From Candidatus Nitrospira neomarina (GTDB lineage: Bacteria; Nitrospirota; Nitrospiria; Nitrospirales; UBA8639), in the NCBI RefSeq assembly GCF_032051675.1, contig NZ_CP116968.1, positions 4,457,001 to 4,521,000 of the forward strand: 64,000 nt of DNA. The letters run 5' to 3'. The notes below the pieces were generated by a model, which worked only from the letters and a program-made list of their open reading frames with translations, made no database searches and was not told where the DNA came from. The translations under genes and the position numbers were made by a program. Of this stretch, positions 27,573 to 35,801 are shown in pieces; the stretch's first letter is position 1, and each line of letters opens with the position of its first letter.

Positions 27573-27638
27573 CCCACGGTCCCTTGTGAGGACAACGGTT
27601 TTCGAGACCGTCCGAATCGGCCACTCTCGCACCTCTCC
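27550..27638 (-). tRNA. tRNA-Ser (anticodon CGA), CCA encoded
   Basis: Read on the minus strand, the acceptor stem is GGAGAGG pairing with CCTCTCC, followed by discriminator G and CCA. The anticodon stem ACGGT/ACCGT encloses the loop CTCGAAA, giving anticodon CGA for UCG codons. A long variable arm and the T-loop GTTCAAATC are present, as in class II tRNAs. The 5' end lies 13 bases after the tadA stop, so the two may be co-transcribed. Its 3' end is the boundary of an insertion-rich region. Confidence 0.95.
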
Positions 27639-27651
27639 GTGTTTGTCTATG

Positions 27652-28146
27652 TTATGTGGTAGAAACTGGTTGGTTACTCCGTAGGTGCTGAAAAAAATTC
27701 TGTAAGATCGCTCGACAATCATCTGCCAGGATATCTGAGTCTACCTTCACCCGGTGATTAAACCTGGTCTCTGCCGTGAGATTGCAGATTGACCCACAGG
27801 CGCCGGCCTTCGGATCCCATGTGCCAAACACGACTCGGGCAATTCTAGCCTGAATGATGGCTCCTGCACACATGGCGCAGGGTTCCAATGTCACATAGAG
27901 GGTGGTGTCTGCCAGACGCCAGGATCCCAGTGCTATCGAAGCGGATCGAATGGCCATGAGTTCGGCATGGGCGGTCGGATCTTGTGTGCTCTCCCGTTGA
28001 TTGAAGCCCGTTGCGAGAATTTTTTTATTCTGGACTAGCACCGCTCCAACCGGGACTTCTTCCACACGAAAGGCCTGATGCGCCAACTCCAAGGCCATGC
28101 GCATGAATTGACTATCCGTGGTGGGATCCAATATCTCCATGGTCAT
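27652..28146 (-). CDS. tadA: tRNA adenosine(34) deaminase TadA
   Basis: The product has 164 residues, normal for TadA. The zinc and catalytic site is TAHAELMAIR (His and proton-shuttling Glu) and PCAMCAGAI (two Cys). The substrate-contact region VFGTWDPKAGACGSI is typical, as is VPVGAVLVQN near the N-terminus. It converts A34 to inosine in tRNA-Arg(ACG), an essential cytoplasmic reaction. No strong ribosome site is seen; the ATG at 28140 is an equally good start. It lies just upstream of the tRNA-Ser gene on the same strand. Confidence 0.95.
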   Translation of the reverse strand: MTMEILDPTTDSQFMRMALELAHQAFRVEEVPVGAVLVQNKKILATGFNQRESTQDPTAHAELMAIRSASIALGSWRLADTTLYVTLEPCAMCAGAIIQARIARVVFGTWDPKAGACGSICNLTAETRFNHRVKVDSDILADDCRAILQNFFQHLRSNQPVSTT

Positions 28147-28261
28147 ATAAAAAAGTACAGTTGGTTGATGATGGACTGAGTGAAAGTTTTTGTTCCGAAA
28201 GGCGAAAAAAATGGTAACATAGCCACTATCTGATGTATAGGTAACCCACCTGGAAATCTTG

Positions 28262-29035
28262 GTGAAATTTTCCGCCGGTATCGCGTGTCAGAGGCTCGTT
28301 CCTTTGGAAAAGGTGCAAGCCATGTGGCAGAGTCTTGCCCACCACTTTTTTGAGAATCGGTTACCTCTGATTACCATTGAGTGGAGCACACGATTAACCG
28401 CATCGGCCGGGCTGTTTGTGAGTCAGATTGGGCCAAGAAGCTGGTGGGCCTCACGTGAGTATCGACAAGGTGCGGCTCGAGTGATCCGGCTGTCCGCTCC
28501 CTTGCTTCGCGATCAACCCGAAGAAGAGCTCCGACGAACGTTGGCACACGAAATGATTCACCAATGGCAGTTTGATATTCGGAAGCATCGCCCGTCCCAT
28601 GGGGCGGAATTTCGAGCAATGATGCACCGGATGAATGCGGCGGGACTTGGCGTGACGGTTCGCCATCAGTTGAATGTGGCTGTTCAAAGACATCATCGCT
28701 ATGCCTGGCAGTGCCTTCAATGCGGAATGGCCTATCATCGGCAACGACGAACGATTATTCCGGGTCGACATATTTGTAGCCGATGTCGAGGAAAGCTTGT
28801 CGAAGTTGAGTTACATCGCACTCAAAAAACTCATGAGGAAACGATGGACGGAAAAGACGTGGATCGCGGAGGACATCAGGCAGAGAATGAATCAACTGTG
28901 CAGATGTTGTGTGTGGGTGGAATGAAGGACGCCGAAGCCTTATCGACGAAAGGCGTCTTTACCCCGGATGACTTCCGCGAGGAGTTTATCAGCGAGTTTG
29001 GCGGCTCGGCGATGGCGCCACCAACGAACGATTAG
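28262..29035 (+). CDS. SprT-like zinc metalloprotein
   Basis: The start is uncertain: GTG at 28262 (MKFSAGIACQRL) is used, TTG at 28259 and ATG at 28322 are alternatives. The product is about 257 residues. The metal site LAHEMIHQWQFDIRKHRPSHG fits the SprT-type HExxH; a zinc ribbon CLQCG...CSRCRGK follows. The last 70 residues are polar and low in conservation-like features. SprT/Spartan proteins are implicated in DNA-protein crosslink repair in eukaryotes, while bacterial members are poorly known. Its 3' end overlaps a possible small gene on the other strand. Confidence 0.8.
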   Translation: MKFSAGIACQRLVPLEKVQAMWQSLAHHFFENRLPLITIEWSTRLTASAGLFVSQIGPRSWWASREYRQGAARVIRLSAPLLRDQPEEELRRTLAHEMIHQWQFDIRKHRPSHGAEFRAMMHRMNAAGLGVTVRHQLNVAVQRHHRYAWQCLQCGMAYHRQRRTIIPGRHICSRCRGKLVEVELHRTQKTHEETMDGKDVDRGGHQAENESTVQMLCVGGMKDAEALSTKGVFTPDDFREEFISEFGGSAMAPPTND

Positions 29036-29092
29036 AGCATAAATCACAATAGTACTTAGGACGAGCAAGAAGCCTGTTGTGATGTTGTCCAT
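28940..29092 (-). CDS. Possible single-pass small membrane protein
   Basis: A 50-codon frame from the ATG at 29092: MDNITTGFLLVLSTIVIYAL, then a basic region VRWWRHRRAAKLADKLL. One membrane helix followed by a charged cytoplasmic tail looks natural for a small protein. The ribosome site is weak, and 96 bases overlap the end of the SprT-like gene antisense. A longer version would start at TTG 29128. Confidence 0.4.
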   Translation of the reverse strand: MDNITTGFLLVLSTIVIYALIVRWWRHRRAAKLADKLLAEVIRGKDAFRR

Positions 29093-29272
29093 AGAGGGAG
29101 TGTAGAAGAATAAATTTCCAGATGGCAAGGTGGGGGGGCGTCCTGGGAACGGTGGGAGATACCTGAAGGAACATCGCGTGACTTTAGTGTGCGTAATTAT
29201 ATGAAAGTATTATGAAATTTTGCATGCTCCTTGGAATTTTCTCATAATAAAAAGGGATGGTACGTTCTCCAA

Positions 29273-30277
29273 ATGGACATCCTGATTCTCTTCGCATCCT
29301 TGGTCGTCATTTTGTTAGGGGCGGAGGCGTTTACCAACAGTTTAGAACATTTTGGAGAGCGACTCGGGATTTCGGAAGGCGTCACCGGTTCGGTATTTGC
29401 GGCGGTGGGAACAGCGTTACCGGAAACGATGGTGCCAATCTTTGCCATCCTGTTGTCATCGGGCTCTGAAACGTTGCGGCACGAAGTGGGCGTGGGGGCT
29501 ATTCTTGGGGCCCCCCTGATGCTGGCCACATTAGCCTTTTTTCTGATGGGGTTCTTTGCCGCCCGGAAAAGAGGATGGCAGGGCACGTTAAACCCTGAGC
29601 CAATCGGATTCGCCCGTGATCTGCTCTGGTTTAACTGGGCGTTTTGTCTGGGAGTGATTGCCGTGTTTGTTCCCCAGGAGTGGGGTTGGGTGCGGCCTAT
29701 CATTGCGGGTACGCTGGTTATCCTGTATGTGGTGTATTTGTATCAAACCATTCGATCTTCAGCCAATTTAGTGGATGATGGACATGGGACCGAGGCGGAT
29801 CATCCGCTTTATATGACCATAGCGGGGCTTCCCGATAATTTAATGGTGATCTTGTTCCAAGTGGGATGCGGCCTGGGCCTCATTGTCTTAGGGGCGAAAG
29901 GTTTTGTGTATGGGATTGAACAGCTTGCCCCCAAGTGGGGAGTTTCGGCCTTAGCCTTGTCTCTCCTCATTATTCCAATTGCGACTGAATTGCCTGAAAA
30001 AGTGAACAGCATTATTTGGATCCGGCGCGGTCGGGATACCCTGGCTGTCGGGAATATTACCGGGGCCATGGTCTTTCAGGGGAGTTTATTGCCGGCCTTG
30101 GGAATTATGCTGACAGCCTGGGTGCCGCAACATGAAATTCTCATGGGAATGGCGATGACGTTGGTGGCGGCCTGCTATTTAACCTGGGTGGTACGGCGGG
30201 GCGTGTTGAAGCCCATTCATCTGGTTATGAACGGTCTGTGTTACGTGATGTTTGTGGTTTCAGTGCTTTTCTGGTAA
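29273..30277 (+). CDS. Sodium/calcium exchanger family membrane protein (YrbG-like)
   Basis: The start is ATG at 29273 (MDILILFASLVVILLGAEAF); an earlier frame start at 29231 adds a polar leader. The product has 334 residues and about ten membrane segments. The two alpha-repeats carry the ion-binding motifs: GSVFAAVGTALPETMVPI in the first and LSLLIIPIATELPEKVNSI in the second. It should exchange Ca2+ or a similar cation for Na+ or H+ across the inner membrane. Gene neighbours do not refine the role. Confidence 0.9.
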   Translation: MDILILFASLVVILLGAEAFTNSLEHFGERLGISEGVTGSVFAAVGTALPETMVPIFAILLSSGSETLRHEVGVGAILGAPLMLATLAFFLMGFFAARKRGWQGTLNPEPIGFARDLLWFNWAFCLGVIAVFVPQEWGWVRPIIAGTLVILYVVYLYQTIRSSANLVDDGHGTEADHPLYMTIAGLPDNLMVILFQVGCGLGLIVLGAKGFVYGIEQLAPKWGVSALALSLLIIPIATELPEKVNSIIWIRRGRDTLAVGNITGAMVFQGSLLPALGIMLTAWVPQHEILMGMAMTLVAACYLTWVVRRGVLKPIHLVMNGLCYVMFVVSVLFW

Positions 30278-30330
30278 GGCCTGGTTTTGAGAGGTTCAAG
30301 CATAATGAGCAATACAAAAAGAGCATAGCG

Positions 30331-31437
30331 ATGGCCCTTCCGATAGTTGTTGTCACGCGACGTCTCCCACAACAGGCTTGGGAGGTATTAGGGGCACAGG
30401 CCGATCTAGTGTGCTGGGAGCACGATTGCCCCGTTGACCGGAAATGGTTGTTGGATCATCTTCCTGAGGCAGAGGGGCTGTATTGCCTGTTAACGGACCG
30501 GATTGATCGGGAGGTGCTTCAGGTTGGAAAACGGCTTCGGGTGATCAGCACCATGGCCGTCGGATATGATCATATTGACGTTGCAGAATGTACGATTCAT
30601 GGCATTCCGGTTGGACACACGCCAGGGATTTTAACTGAAACAACCGCGGATTTAGCTTTTGCCTTGCTCCTTTCTGCAGCCAGACGAATTGTCGAAGGGG
30701 TTGAATATGTGCGACAGGGACAGTGGACAACCTGGAGCCCCGATCTTTTGCTGGGACAGGATGTGCATGGTGCGACATTAGGCATTGTGGGATTTGGCAG
30801 GATCGGGCAGGCCATGGCCAGGCGCGCGAAAGGATTCCAAATGGATGTGCTAGTGGTGCCGTCACCGAAGGGTGTGAGTGGATCACCGCAGTCTTCGGTC
30901 TCAGTAGAGCCGGGCACTCAGCCAATTGCGAAACCAAAAATACACCGGAAGGGCTCTTTTGAAGGGACCAGTCAGGGCGAACCGGGAGGGTCGTCATTCC
31001 ATGAGGTTGATTTGCATGAAGCATTGACCCTGGCGGATTTTGTGAGTCTGCATGTCCCCCTGACTCCTCACACGCATCATTTGATTGGGGAAGCCGAATT
31101 TCGAGCCATGAAGCCTTCAAGTATTCTAATCAATACGGCTCGTGGGAGCGTAGTTGATCCAGAGGCCCTGTATCACGCCTTAGTGCATGGCCATATTGGT
31201 GGGGCAGCCTTGGATGTAACGGATCCGGAGCCCATTCCTGTGACACACCCGCTCCTTACGCTTCCCAACTGTCTGGTTATCCCACACTTGGGGAGTGCGT
31301 CTGTGGCGACAAGGACCAGAATGGCCTGCATGGCCGCGGAGAATATCGTTGCCGGGTTACGCGGGGACGCGCTGCCACACTGTGTCAATCCTGAAGTCTA
31401 TCGCGTGTCACGCAGTTCCGGGACCCGTATGGGATGA
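30331..31437 (+). CDS. D-2-hydroxyacid dehydrogenase (glyoxylate/hydroxypyruvate reductase type) with an insertion
   Basis: The start is ATG at 30331 (MALPIVVVTRRLP), giving 368 residues against the usual 320. The catalytic-domain and Rossmann motifs are in place: MAVGYDHIDV, TADLAFALLL, LGIVGFGRIGQAMARRA, NTARGSVVD (catalytic Arg), ALDVTDPEP (Glu) and VIPHLGSAS (His). It should reduce glyoxylate or hydroxypyruvate with NAD(P)H. The extra length is a polar insert of about 40 residues after the strand MDVLVVPSPKG, directly at the cofactor-specificity position, ending before HEVDLHEAL. The insert is in frame and uncharged enough to be a disordered loop. Confidence 0.88.
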   Translation: MALPIVVVTRRLPQQAWEVLGAQADLVCWEHDCPVDRKWLLDHLPEAEGLYCLLTDRIDREVLQVGKRLRVISTMAVGYDHIDVAECTIHGIPVGHTPGILTETTADLAFALLLSAARRIVEGVEYVRQGQWTTWSPDLLLGQDVHGATLGIVGFGRIGQAMARRAKGFQMDVLVVPSPKGVSGSPQSSVSVEPGTQPIAKPKIHRKGSFEGTSQGEPGGSSFHEVDLHEALTLADFVSLHVPLTPHTHHLIGEAEFRAMKPSSILINTARGSVVDPEALYHALVHGHIGGAALDVTDPEPIPVTHPLLTLPNCLVIPHLGSASVATRTRMACMAAENIVAGLRGDALPHCVNPEVYRVSRSSGTRMG

Positions 31438-31490
31438 ATCTCTAAAAAATTGCCCGAGAACTATTTACGCTGTGAAAGGAGTTCGATGAT

Positions 31491-31550
31491 ATGGGAGACA
31501 TTGGAGGTCAATCTGACGATTGGCGGTTGCGTCAAGAGGAGAGATCATGA
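31491..31550 (+). CDS. Possible 19-residue leader peptide, coupled to the next gene
   Basis: ATG at 31491 follows AAAGGAG by nine bases and encodes MGDIGGQSDDWRLRQEERS. Its stop overlaps the next gene's start as ATGA (31547-31550). The good ribosome site and exact coupling make translation plausible, but the frame is very short and the downstream gene has its own GAGGAG, so chance is possible. Confidence 0.35.
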   Translation: MGDIGGQSDDWRLRQEERS

Positions 31551-31858
31551 TCCACATCACACCACCGGCCGTGGAAAAATTGAAAGCCTTGATCGAAGAG
31601 CACCCCGAGGATCCCATCGTGCGTTTAGCCGTTCGGGACCGGGATGACAAAGTCCTTGTTTTTTCCATTACTCTTGAAGATGCCGTGACACAGGAGGATT
31701 CGGTCTTAGATATTGAAGGGCTCATCATTGCCATAGACGGCTCCTGTGCACAACGTCTGGAGGGCGTCACGGTTGATTATGAGGAGGTTGCTGGATTCAG
31801 CTTCCACCACCCCGAACCCCCCGATCCTTATAAATTAAACCTGATCCTACCGGAATGA
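31547..31858 (+). CDS. HesB/IscA-like A-type protein without the usual cysteine ligands
   Basis: The product has 103 residues, start supported by GAGGAG. The fold pattern fits the A-type iron-sulfur carrier family: MIHITPPAVEKLKALIEEHP, a central beta part, the strand IEGLIIAIDGSCAQRLEGV and VDYEE, and a closing YKLNLILPE. The normal family has Cys in the GGCSG turn and a C-terminal CGCG pair; here those places read AVRDRDDKV and HHPEPPDP. Only one Cys remains (DGSC). It is probably a non-canonical family member that does not bind a cluster in the standard way. Role unknown. Confidence 0.7.
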   Translation: MIHITPPAVEKLKALIEEHPEDPIVRLAVRDRDDKVLVFSITLEDAVTQEDSVLDIEGLIIAIDGSCAQRLEGVTVDYEEVAGFSFHHPEPPDPYKLNLILPE

Positions 31859-31966
31859 GGCAGACAGAAGGGGATAGATTCTCCATTGAACCCGATTGCA
31901 GGAATATTCTTCATCAAGGATTCTTGCTAAGCTAAGCTGGTAACCATATATCCCGCGATTTTTCTT

Positions 31967-33154
31967 ATGATGGAAATATTTTTTGCAACCTGTCCTCGTG
32001 GCTTAGAAGACGTTCTGAGCCAAGAACTTCAAGAGTTAGGGGGGCAGGAGATTCGATCGACTCCTGGCGGCGTTGAATGCCAGGGCGTTTTCCCTCTCTG
32101 CTACCGGCTCAACTTAGAAAGTCGGATTGCCAGCCGTATTTTGTGGCGGGTGGGGCAGGGGTGGTATCGGGATGAAGAGGACCTGTATCGCCTCGCCTCA
32201 AGTCTTCCCTGGCCGGAATATTTTACCGTGGATTGTCACATCAAAGTTCGGCTCATTGCTCAACATTCTCCACTGAAGAGTCTGGAGTTTGCGACACTGC
32301 GAGTGAAGGATGCCATTTGTGACCGATTTGTCCGGGCGACACAGGCGCGCCCCGAGGTAAGTAAACGACAACCCGATATTCAAATTGTGGTTTTTGTCGA
32401 TGCAGAGCATGTGCTGTGGTATATCGACACCTCAGGAGATCCGCTGTTTAAGCGTGGATGGCGGAAGGTGGCGGGGGAAGCGCCGATACGGGAAAATTTG
32501 GCGGCAGGCATCCTCAGGCTTTCAGGTTGGACCGGTGAGCAAGTTTTACTTGATCCGATGTGTGGCGCCGGCACCTTTTTAATTGAGGCGGCCTTGATGG
32601 CCAAAGGGATTGCCCCAGGCCGTGGGCGGGAATTCGCCTTTCGGCACCTAAAGAATTTTGATTCCACGACCTGGGATTATGTACGCCAAGAGTCGATCAA
32701 ACCGATCCTCCCCGGTCCGAGTCTTTCAATTTTTGGGTATGATGAGGATGCCAATGCCTTGGCCATGGCCAAAAGAAATCTTGAAGGCGTGGGGCTTGAG
32801 GATATTCAATTAGATCAGGTGGATGTATTGGATGTGATGCCTCCTGGATCGAAGGGTTTTTTGATTACCAATCCTCCTTATGGAGTGAGAATGGGAGACC
32901 GGTCGGAGCTGGAGGAGTGGTATCCGAAATTTGGGAATCTATTGAAACAGCAGTTTTCGGGGTGGGGGGTCTATGTGCTCACAGCCGATTCGCGTCTTCC
33001 TAAACTGATTCATTTGGCGCCCTCACGCAAAATCCCTCTGTTCAATGGTCCGTTGGAATCGAGGCTGTATGAATTTCAGATGGTGGCCGGAAGTAACCGG
33101 AAACCGGCAAGGCAGGCCAGGCAACAGGCAGTGAACAAATCAGGCCTTAGATGA
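31967..33154 (+). CDS. THUMP-domain class I rRNA methyltransferase (RlmL/YpsC-like)
   Basis: The product has 395 residues. The N-terminus MMEIFFATCPRGLEDVLSQE starts a ferredoxin-like plus THUMP region (to about residue 155). The methyltransferase domain has VLLDPMCGAGTFLIEAALMA (SAM loop), GYDEDANALAMAKRNL and LITNPPYGVRMG, the NPPY site for N2-guanine methylation. This fits the RlmL N-terminal/YpsC group, which makes m2G in 23S rRNA. The basic tail (SNRKPARQARQQAVNK) may bind RNA. It overlaps the convergent receiver-domain gene by eight bases. Confidence 0.9.
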   Translation: MMEIFFATCPRGLEDVLSQELQELGGQEIRSTPGGVECQGVFPLCYRLNLESRIASRILWRVGQGWYRDEEDLYRLASSLPWPEYFTVDCHIKVRLIAQHSPLKSLEFATLRVKDAICDRFVRATQARPEVSKRQPDIQIVVFVDAEHVLWYIDTSGDPLFKRGWRKVAGEAPIRENLAAGILRLSGWTGEQVLLDPMCGAGTFLIEAALMAKGIAPGRGREFAFRHLKNFDSTTWDYVRQESIKPILPGPSLSIFGYDEDANALAMAKRNLEGVGLEDIQLDQVDVLDVMPPGSKGFLITNPPYGVRMGDRSELEEWYPKFGNLLKQQFSGWGVYVLTADSRLPKLIHLAPSRKIPLFNGPLESRLYEFQMVAGSNRKPARQARQQAVNKSGLR

Positions 33155-33599
33155 GGGGTTTTCCTGCCATGTTTAAGAGCGAAACCCAGACATCTTCAAT
33201 GCATCGCAGCACATATATCCATTCGTCGCAGGTTTTCGGTCGTTTGAAAAGATGGCAATTGGGGGGGAAAGAAAAATTTTTCGAGGGGCGTGGAGTCTCC
33301 TCCGAAAACAAGGCCACCGGAATGATCTGTAAGCGGCGGTCGCGTTGGAGTCCCTTAATAATTTCTTCTCCCGACATATCGGGGAGATGATTGGAGAGAA
33401 AAATCAGGTCGGGTTGTGGGGCATCCACAAAGGGGTACTCCTGATTTAAAAAGGCTGTGCCCTGTTCGCCGTCTTCCGCCTCAAAAATCTCCACGCAGAT
33501 GATTTGGGCCACCGTCAGTGCCTCTTTGAGGGCTTCTGTCTGAGCGATATCATCCTCGATGGTCAGGATCTTAAATGTGTTTTTGACGGCTCCGCGCAT
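33147..33599 (-). CDS. Stand-alone receiver-like protein lacking the phospho-acceptor Asp
   Basis: The ATG at 33599 gives MRGAVKNTFKILTIEDD and 150 residues; a longer start at 33641 adds 14 residues. It fits the Rcp-type CheY fold: the acidic pair at 16-17, the strand PDLIFLSNHLPDMSGEE, the switch Ser in VALFSEE and the conserved Lys in HLFKRP. In ordinary receivers the strand reads LLDLNLP; here the Asp is Ser69. It cannot be phosphorylated in the standard way, so it may be a constitutive or protein-binding pseudo-receiver. No kinase gene is adjacent. It converges on the rRNA methyltransferase gene. Confidence 0.75.
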   Translation of the reverse strand: MRGAVKNTFKILTIEDDIAQTEALKEALTVAQIICVEIFEAEDGEQGTAFLNQEYPFVDAPQPDLIFLSNHLPDMSGEEIIKGLQRDRRLQIIPVALFSEETPRPSKNFSFPPNCHLFKRPKTCDEWIYVLRCIEDVWVSLLNMAGKPLI

Positions 33600-33969
33600 G
33601 ATCCGATGCTCATTTTCCTGGTTGAGGCAGACTGCCCACACTTCAGTCCGGTGAAGGATTGACCTTTGATATATGACAGAAAATACGTGTGTTGGCCTAT
33701 CTGTTTTTTCGGTTGAAACTTGCTGAGATTAAGAGAAAACCGGCTGGGTCGGATGTTTGATGAAGAAGATGGAGGAGGAGAATGCCGAGGCCTGGACATT
33801 TTCGATTGATTGCAGAATGGATCGAGGCTTATTAAACAGAAAAAGTAGGACACCAAATAGCGTCAATCTCACTCAGTATGAACAAACATGAAACATTCAA
33901 GCAGAGTAAGAATACTCTTTCCCCTCCCTGGGTTGAGAGAAAGACAGGCCTATGGCTTGATGGAAGATG
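33600..33969. other. Intergenic stretch without a recognised gene
   Basis: About 370 bases between two leftward genes. Short frames exist on the minus strand, but none has a ribosome site or a recognisable product. It probably contains the promoter of the receiver-like gene. Confidence 0.45.
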
Positions 33970-34758
33970 CTAGTCAGGGAGGTTACCGAGAAGATGCTTG
34001 ATTGCCGGGATGGCATCGGGGCGAGCGGCGACGATGCCGTTGACGGTGGGCTGAGGTTGGTTGCATTGAATGGGTTTCAGGTCTCTGTCCACGACGATCC
34101 CTCCCGCCGCTTGAACCAGGAGGACGGCAGCCGCGATATCCCATTCGTTTTGTAGGCCAAAATTGATCACTCCGTCAATCTGCCCGGCAGCTACCAGTGC
34201 CAATGAATAAGCAATGGAACCCATAAGCGGGCGGCAATTAGCGGTTTCTCGCCATGAGCGAATGATCGAGCGGCCCATGGGGCCCGTGTTCACCAGGAAC
34301 GACAGGCGGTTTCCGGTGGCCTGGCCCACATGAATGGGGTAGCCATTTACGGTCGCCGGTTCACCTCGTACGGCACAATAATATTCCCGGGTGGCGGGAT
34401 TGAAGATAATCCCGATTGAAACCTGTCCATGGTCAATGAGCGCCAGGGAGATCGCAAATTGTGGGAGATTTTTAATAAAGGGTTTGGTCCCGTCAATGGG
34501 ATCCAGGATCCACACACGGTTTTTTTTCAGTCTGATGGGGTTGTCGGGCGATTCTTCCGAGAGCCAGCCATCATCAGGATAAACGGCGAACAAGGCTTCC
34601 TGAACGATACGATTGACTTCCAAATCGCCATTGGTCACTGGCGATCCGTCCGGCTTGATCTGGATGGCTAATCCTTCATACTGGATTCTGTGAAGGCGAT
34701 CACTTGCGCGGACCAGGGCTTGTCGGATGATGGAGAGTTCTTGGCGATAATCAGTCAT
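33970..34758 (-). CDS. Inositol monophosphatase/CysQ-type phosphatase
   Basis: The start is ATG at 34758 (MTDYRQELSIIRQAL), 262 residues. The Li-sensitive phosphatase motifs are clear: GDLEVNRIV, WLSEESPDN (metal Glu), WILDPIDGTKPFIKNLPQFA (metal site 1) and NEWDIAAAVLLVQAAGG (metal site 2). CysQ removes the 3'-phosphate from PAP; relatives act on inositol phosphate or histidinol phosphate. The GTKPFIKNLPQF stretch is also seen in histidinol-phosphatase-type members of this family, so the substrate is open. It stands alone between two rightward groups. Confidence 0.88.
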   Translation of the reverse strand: MTDYRQELSIIRQALVRASDRLHRIQYEGLAIQIKPDGSPVTNGDLEVNRIVQEALFAVYPDDGWLSEESPDNPIRLKKNRVWILDPIDGTKPFIKNLPQFAISLALIDHGQVSIGIIFNPATREYYCAVRGEPATVNGYPIHVGQATGNRLSFLVNTGPMGRSIIRSWRETANCRPLMGSIAYSLALVAAGQIDGVINFGLQNEWDIAAAVLLVQAAGGIVVDRDLKPIQCNQPQPTVNGIVAARPDAIPAIKHLLGNLPD

Positions 34759-34978
34759 GATCAAAATGGAAGTCGTGCATGGACAATATGGAATCAATGC
34801 CCTCTCTTGATATTGTATCCGAAACCATCGGTTAAGTGTGGAGCGTGCTTAACGCATCGGTCCTAACAGTTCATAGCATGAGAGGCGCGTCTGAGGCTAG
34901 ACTGACTATATGGGGATGGCGGAGTGAAAGGGTCCGGGTGCATGGAATGAGACGGGAGGAGAATTTCAGGGGCGTACT

Positions 34979-35209
34979 ATGCAAACCGTGACCGTGAGGC
35001 TGAAAATTTCACCGGAACGCTTTCAGGCCTATTACCAGGGTGTGGTGGAATCTGTGGTGGCACAGTCAATCGATGGTCGGAGGATACAATTTCCCGCCAG
35101 AGTGCTTCGTCCCTTTGTCTCGCATCAGGGGATCCAGGGAACCTTTGAGATCACCTTCGATGCCGATTTGAAGTTTCATTCGATTCGTTTGGCACAGGAC
35201 GGCAGGTGA
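34979..35209 (+). CDS. DUF2835-family small protein
   Basis: The frame encodes 76 residues. The pattern LKISPERFQAYYQGVVESVV, then DGRRIQFPARVLRPFV and GIQGTFEITFD, fits the DUF2835 family of short beta-rich proteins with unknown function. The stop overlaps the next GTG start (GTGA), so it is translated together with the YqaA-like membrane protein. Confidence 0.75.
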   Translation: MQTVTVRLKISPERFQAYYQGVVESVVAQSIDGRRIQFPARVLRPFVSHQGIQGTFEITFDADLKFHSIRLAQDGR

Positions 35210-35658
35210 GCGCAGCCGAAATGACTGGAGATGAGTATTCCCTGGTTGGATTATTTCTGAGTGCGTTTCTTTCCTCAACCGTATTACCGGGTAGCTCTGA
35301 GGTCGTCTTCCTCATTTTGGCCGCACAGGGGCATCTTCCGGCCTGGAGTCTGCTTGCCACGGCGACGGCGGGCAATACCCTGGGTGGGATGAGTTCCTGG
35401 GCTTTGGGGTGGCTTATCGGGTGGTGGTATCCACTCCATGAGTTCACCAAGCCGGCCCACCATCTTGCCGTGGAACGGGTTCGCAAGTGGGGTAGTCCAG
35501 TGCTGTTATTGTCCTGGGTGCCGGTCATTGGGGATCCGCTGTGTATTGCGGCAGGATGGTTGCGGATTGGGTGGGTGCGTGCCCTGTTGTGTATTGGGAT
35601 TGGCAAAGGGTGCCGGTATATGGTTTTGTTTGTCCTGTTACCCACCAGTGGCGGGTGA
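35206..35658 (+). CDS. YqaA-like (DedA/SNARE-associated) membrane protein
   Basis: The start is GTG at 35206, overlapping the DUF2835 stop. The product has 150 residues and about four membrane segments. FLSSTVLPGSSEVVFLILAA and ATAGNTLGGMSSWALGW are hallmark YqaA sequences; WVPVIGDPLCIAAGWLRI is the second-half motif. The family belongs to the VTT/DedA group of membrane proteins, some of which move lipid carriers such as undecaprenyl phosphate. Its own transport role is not established. Confidence 0.88.
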   Translation: MSAAEMTGDEYSLVGLFLSAFLSSTVLPGSSEVVFLILAAQGHLPAWSLLATATAGNTLGGMSSWALGWLIGWWYPLHEFTKPAHHLAVERVRKWGSPVLLLSWVPVIGDPLCIAAGWLRIGWVRALLCIGIGKGCRYMVLFVLLPTSGG

Positions 35659-35801
35659 ACGACGCAGGCGTCTGCCTATAGCATTCAGAAAACGTTGTTG
35701 GTATGGTTGGCCTTGCCTCTCAATTGCCTCCTTGTTGATAAATTGCTGCCCATACGATCAATTCCCCCCAAGTTTCCAATCTATAATGGAGTCGTCATAT
35801 C

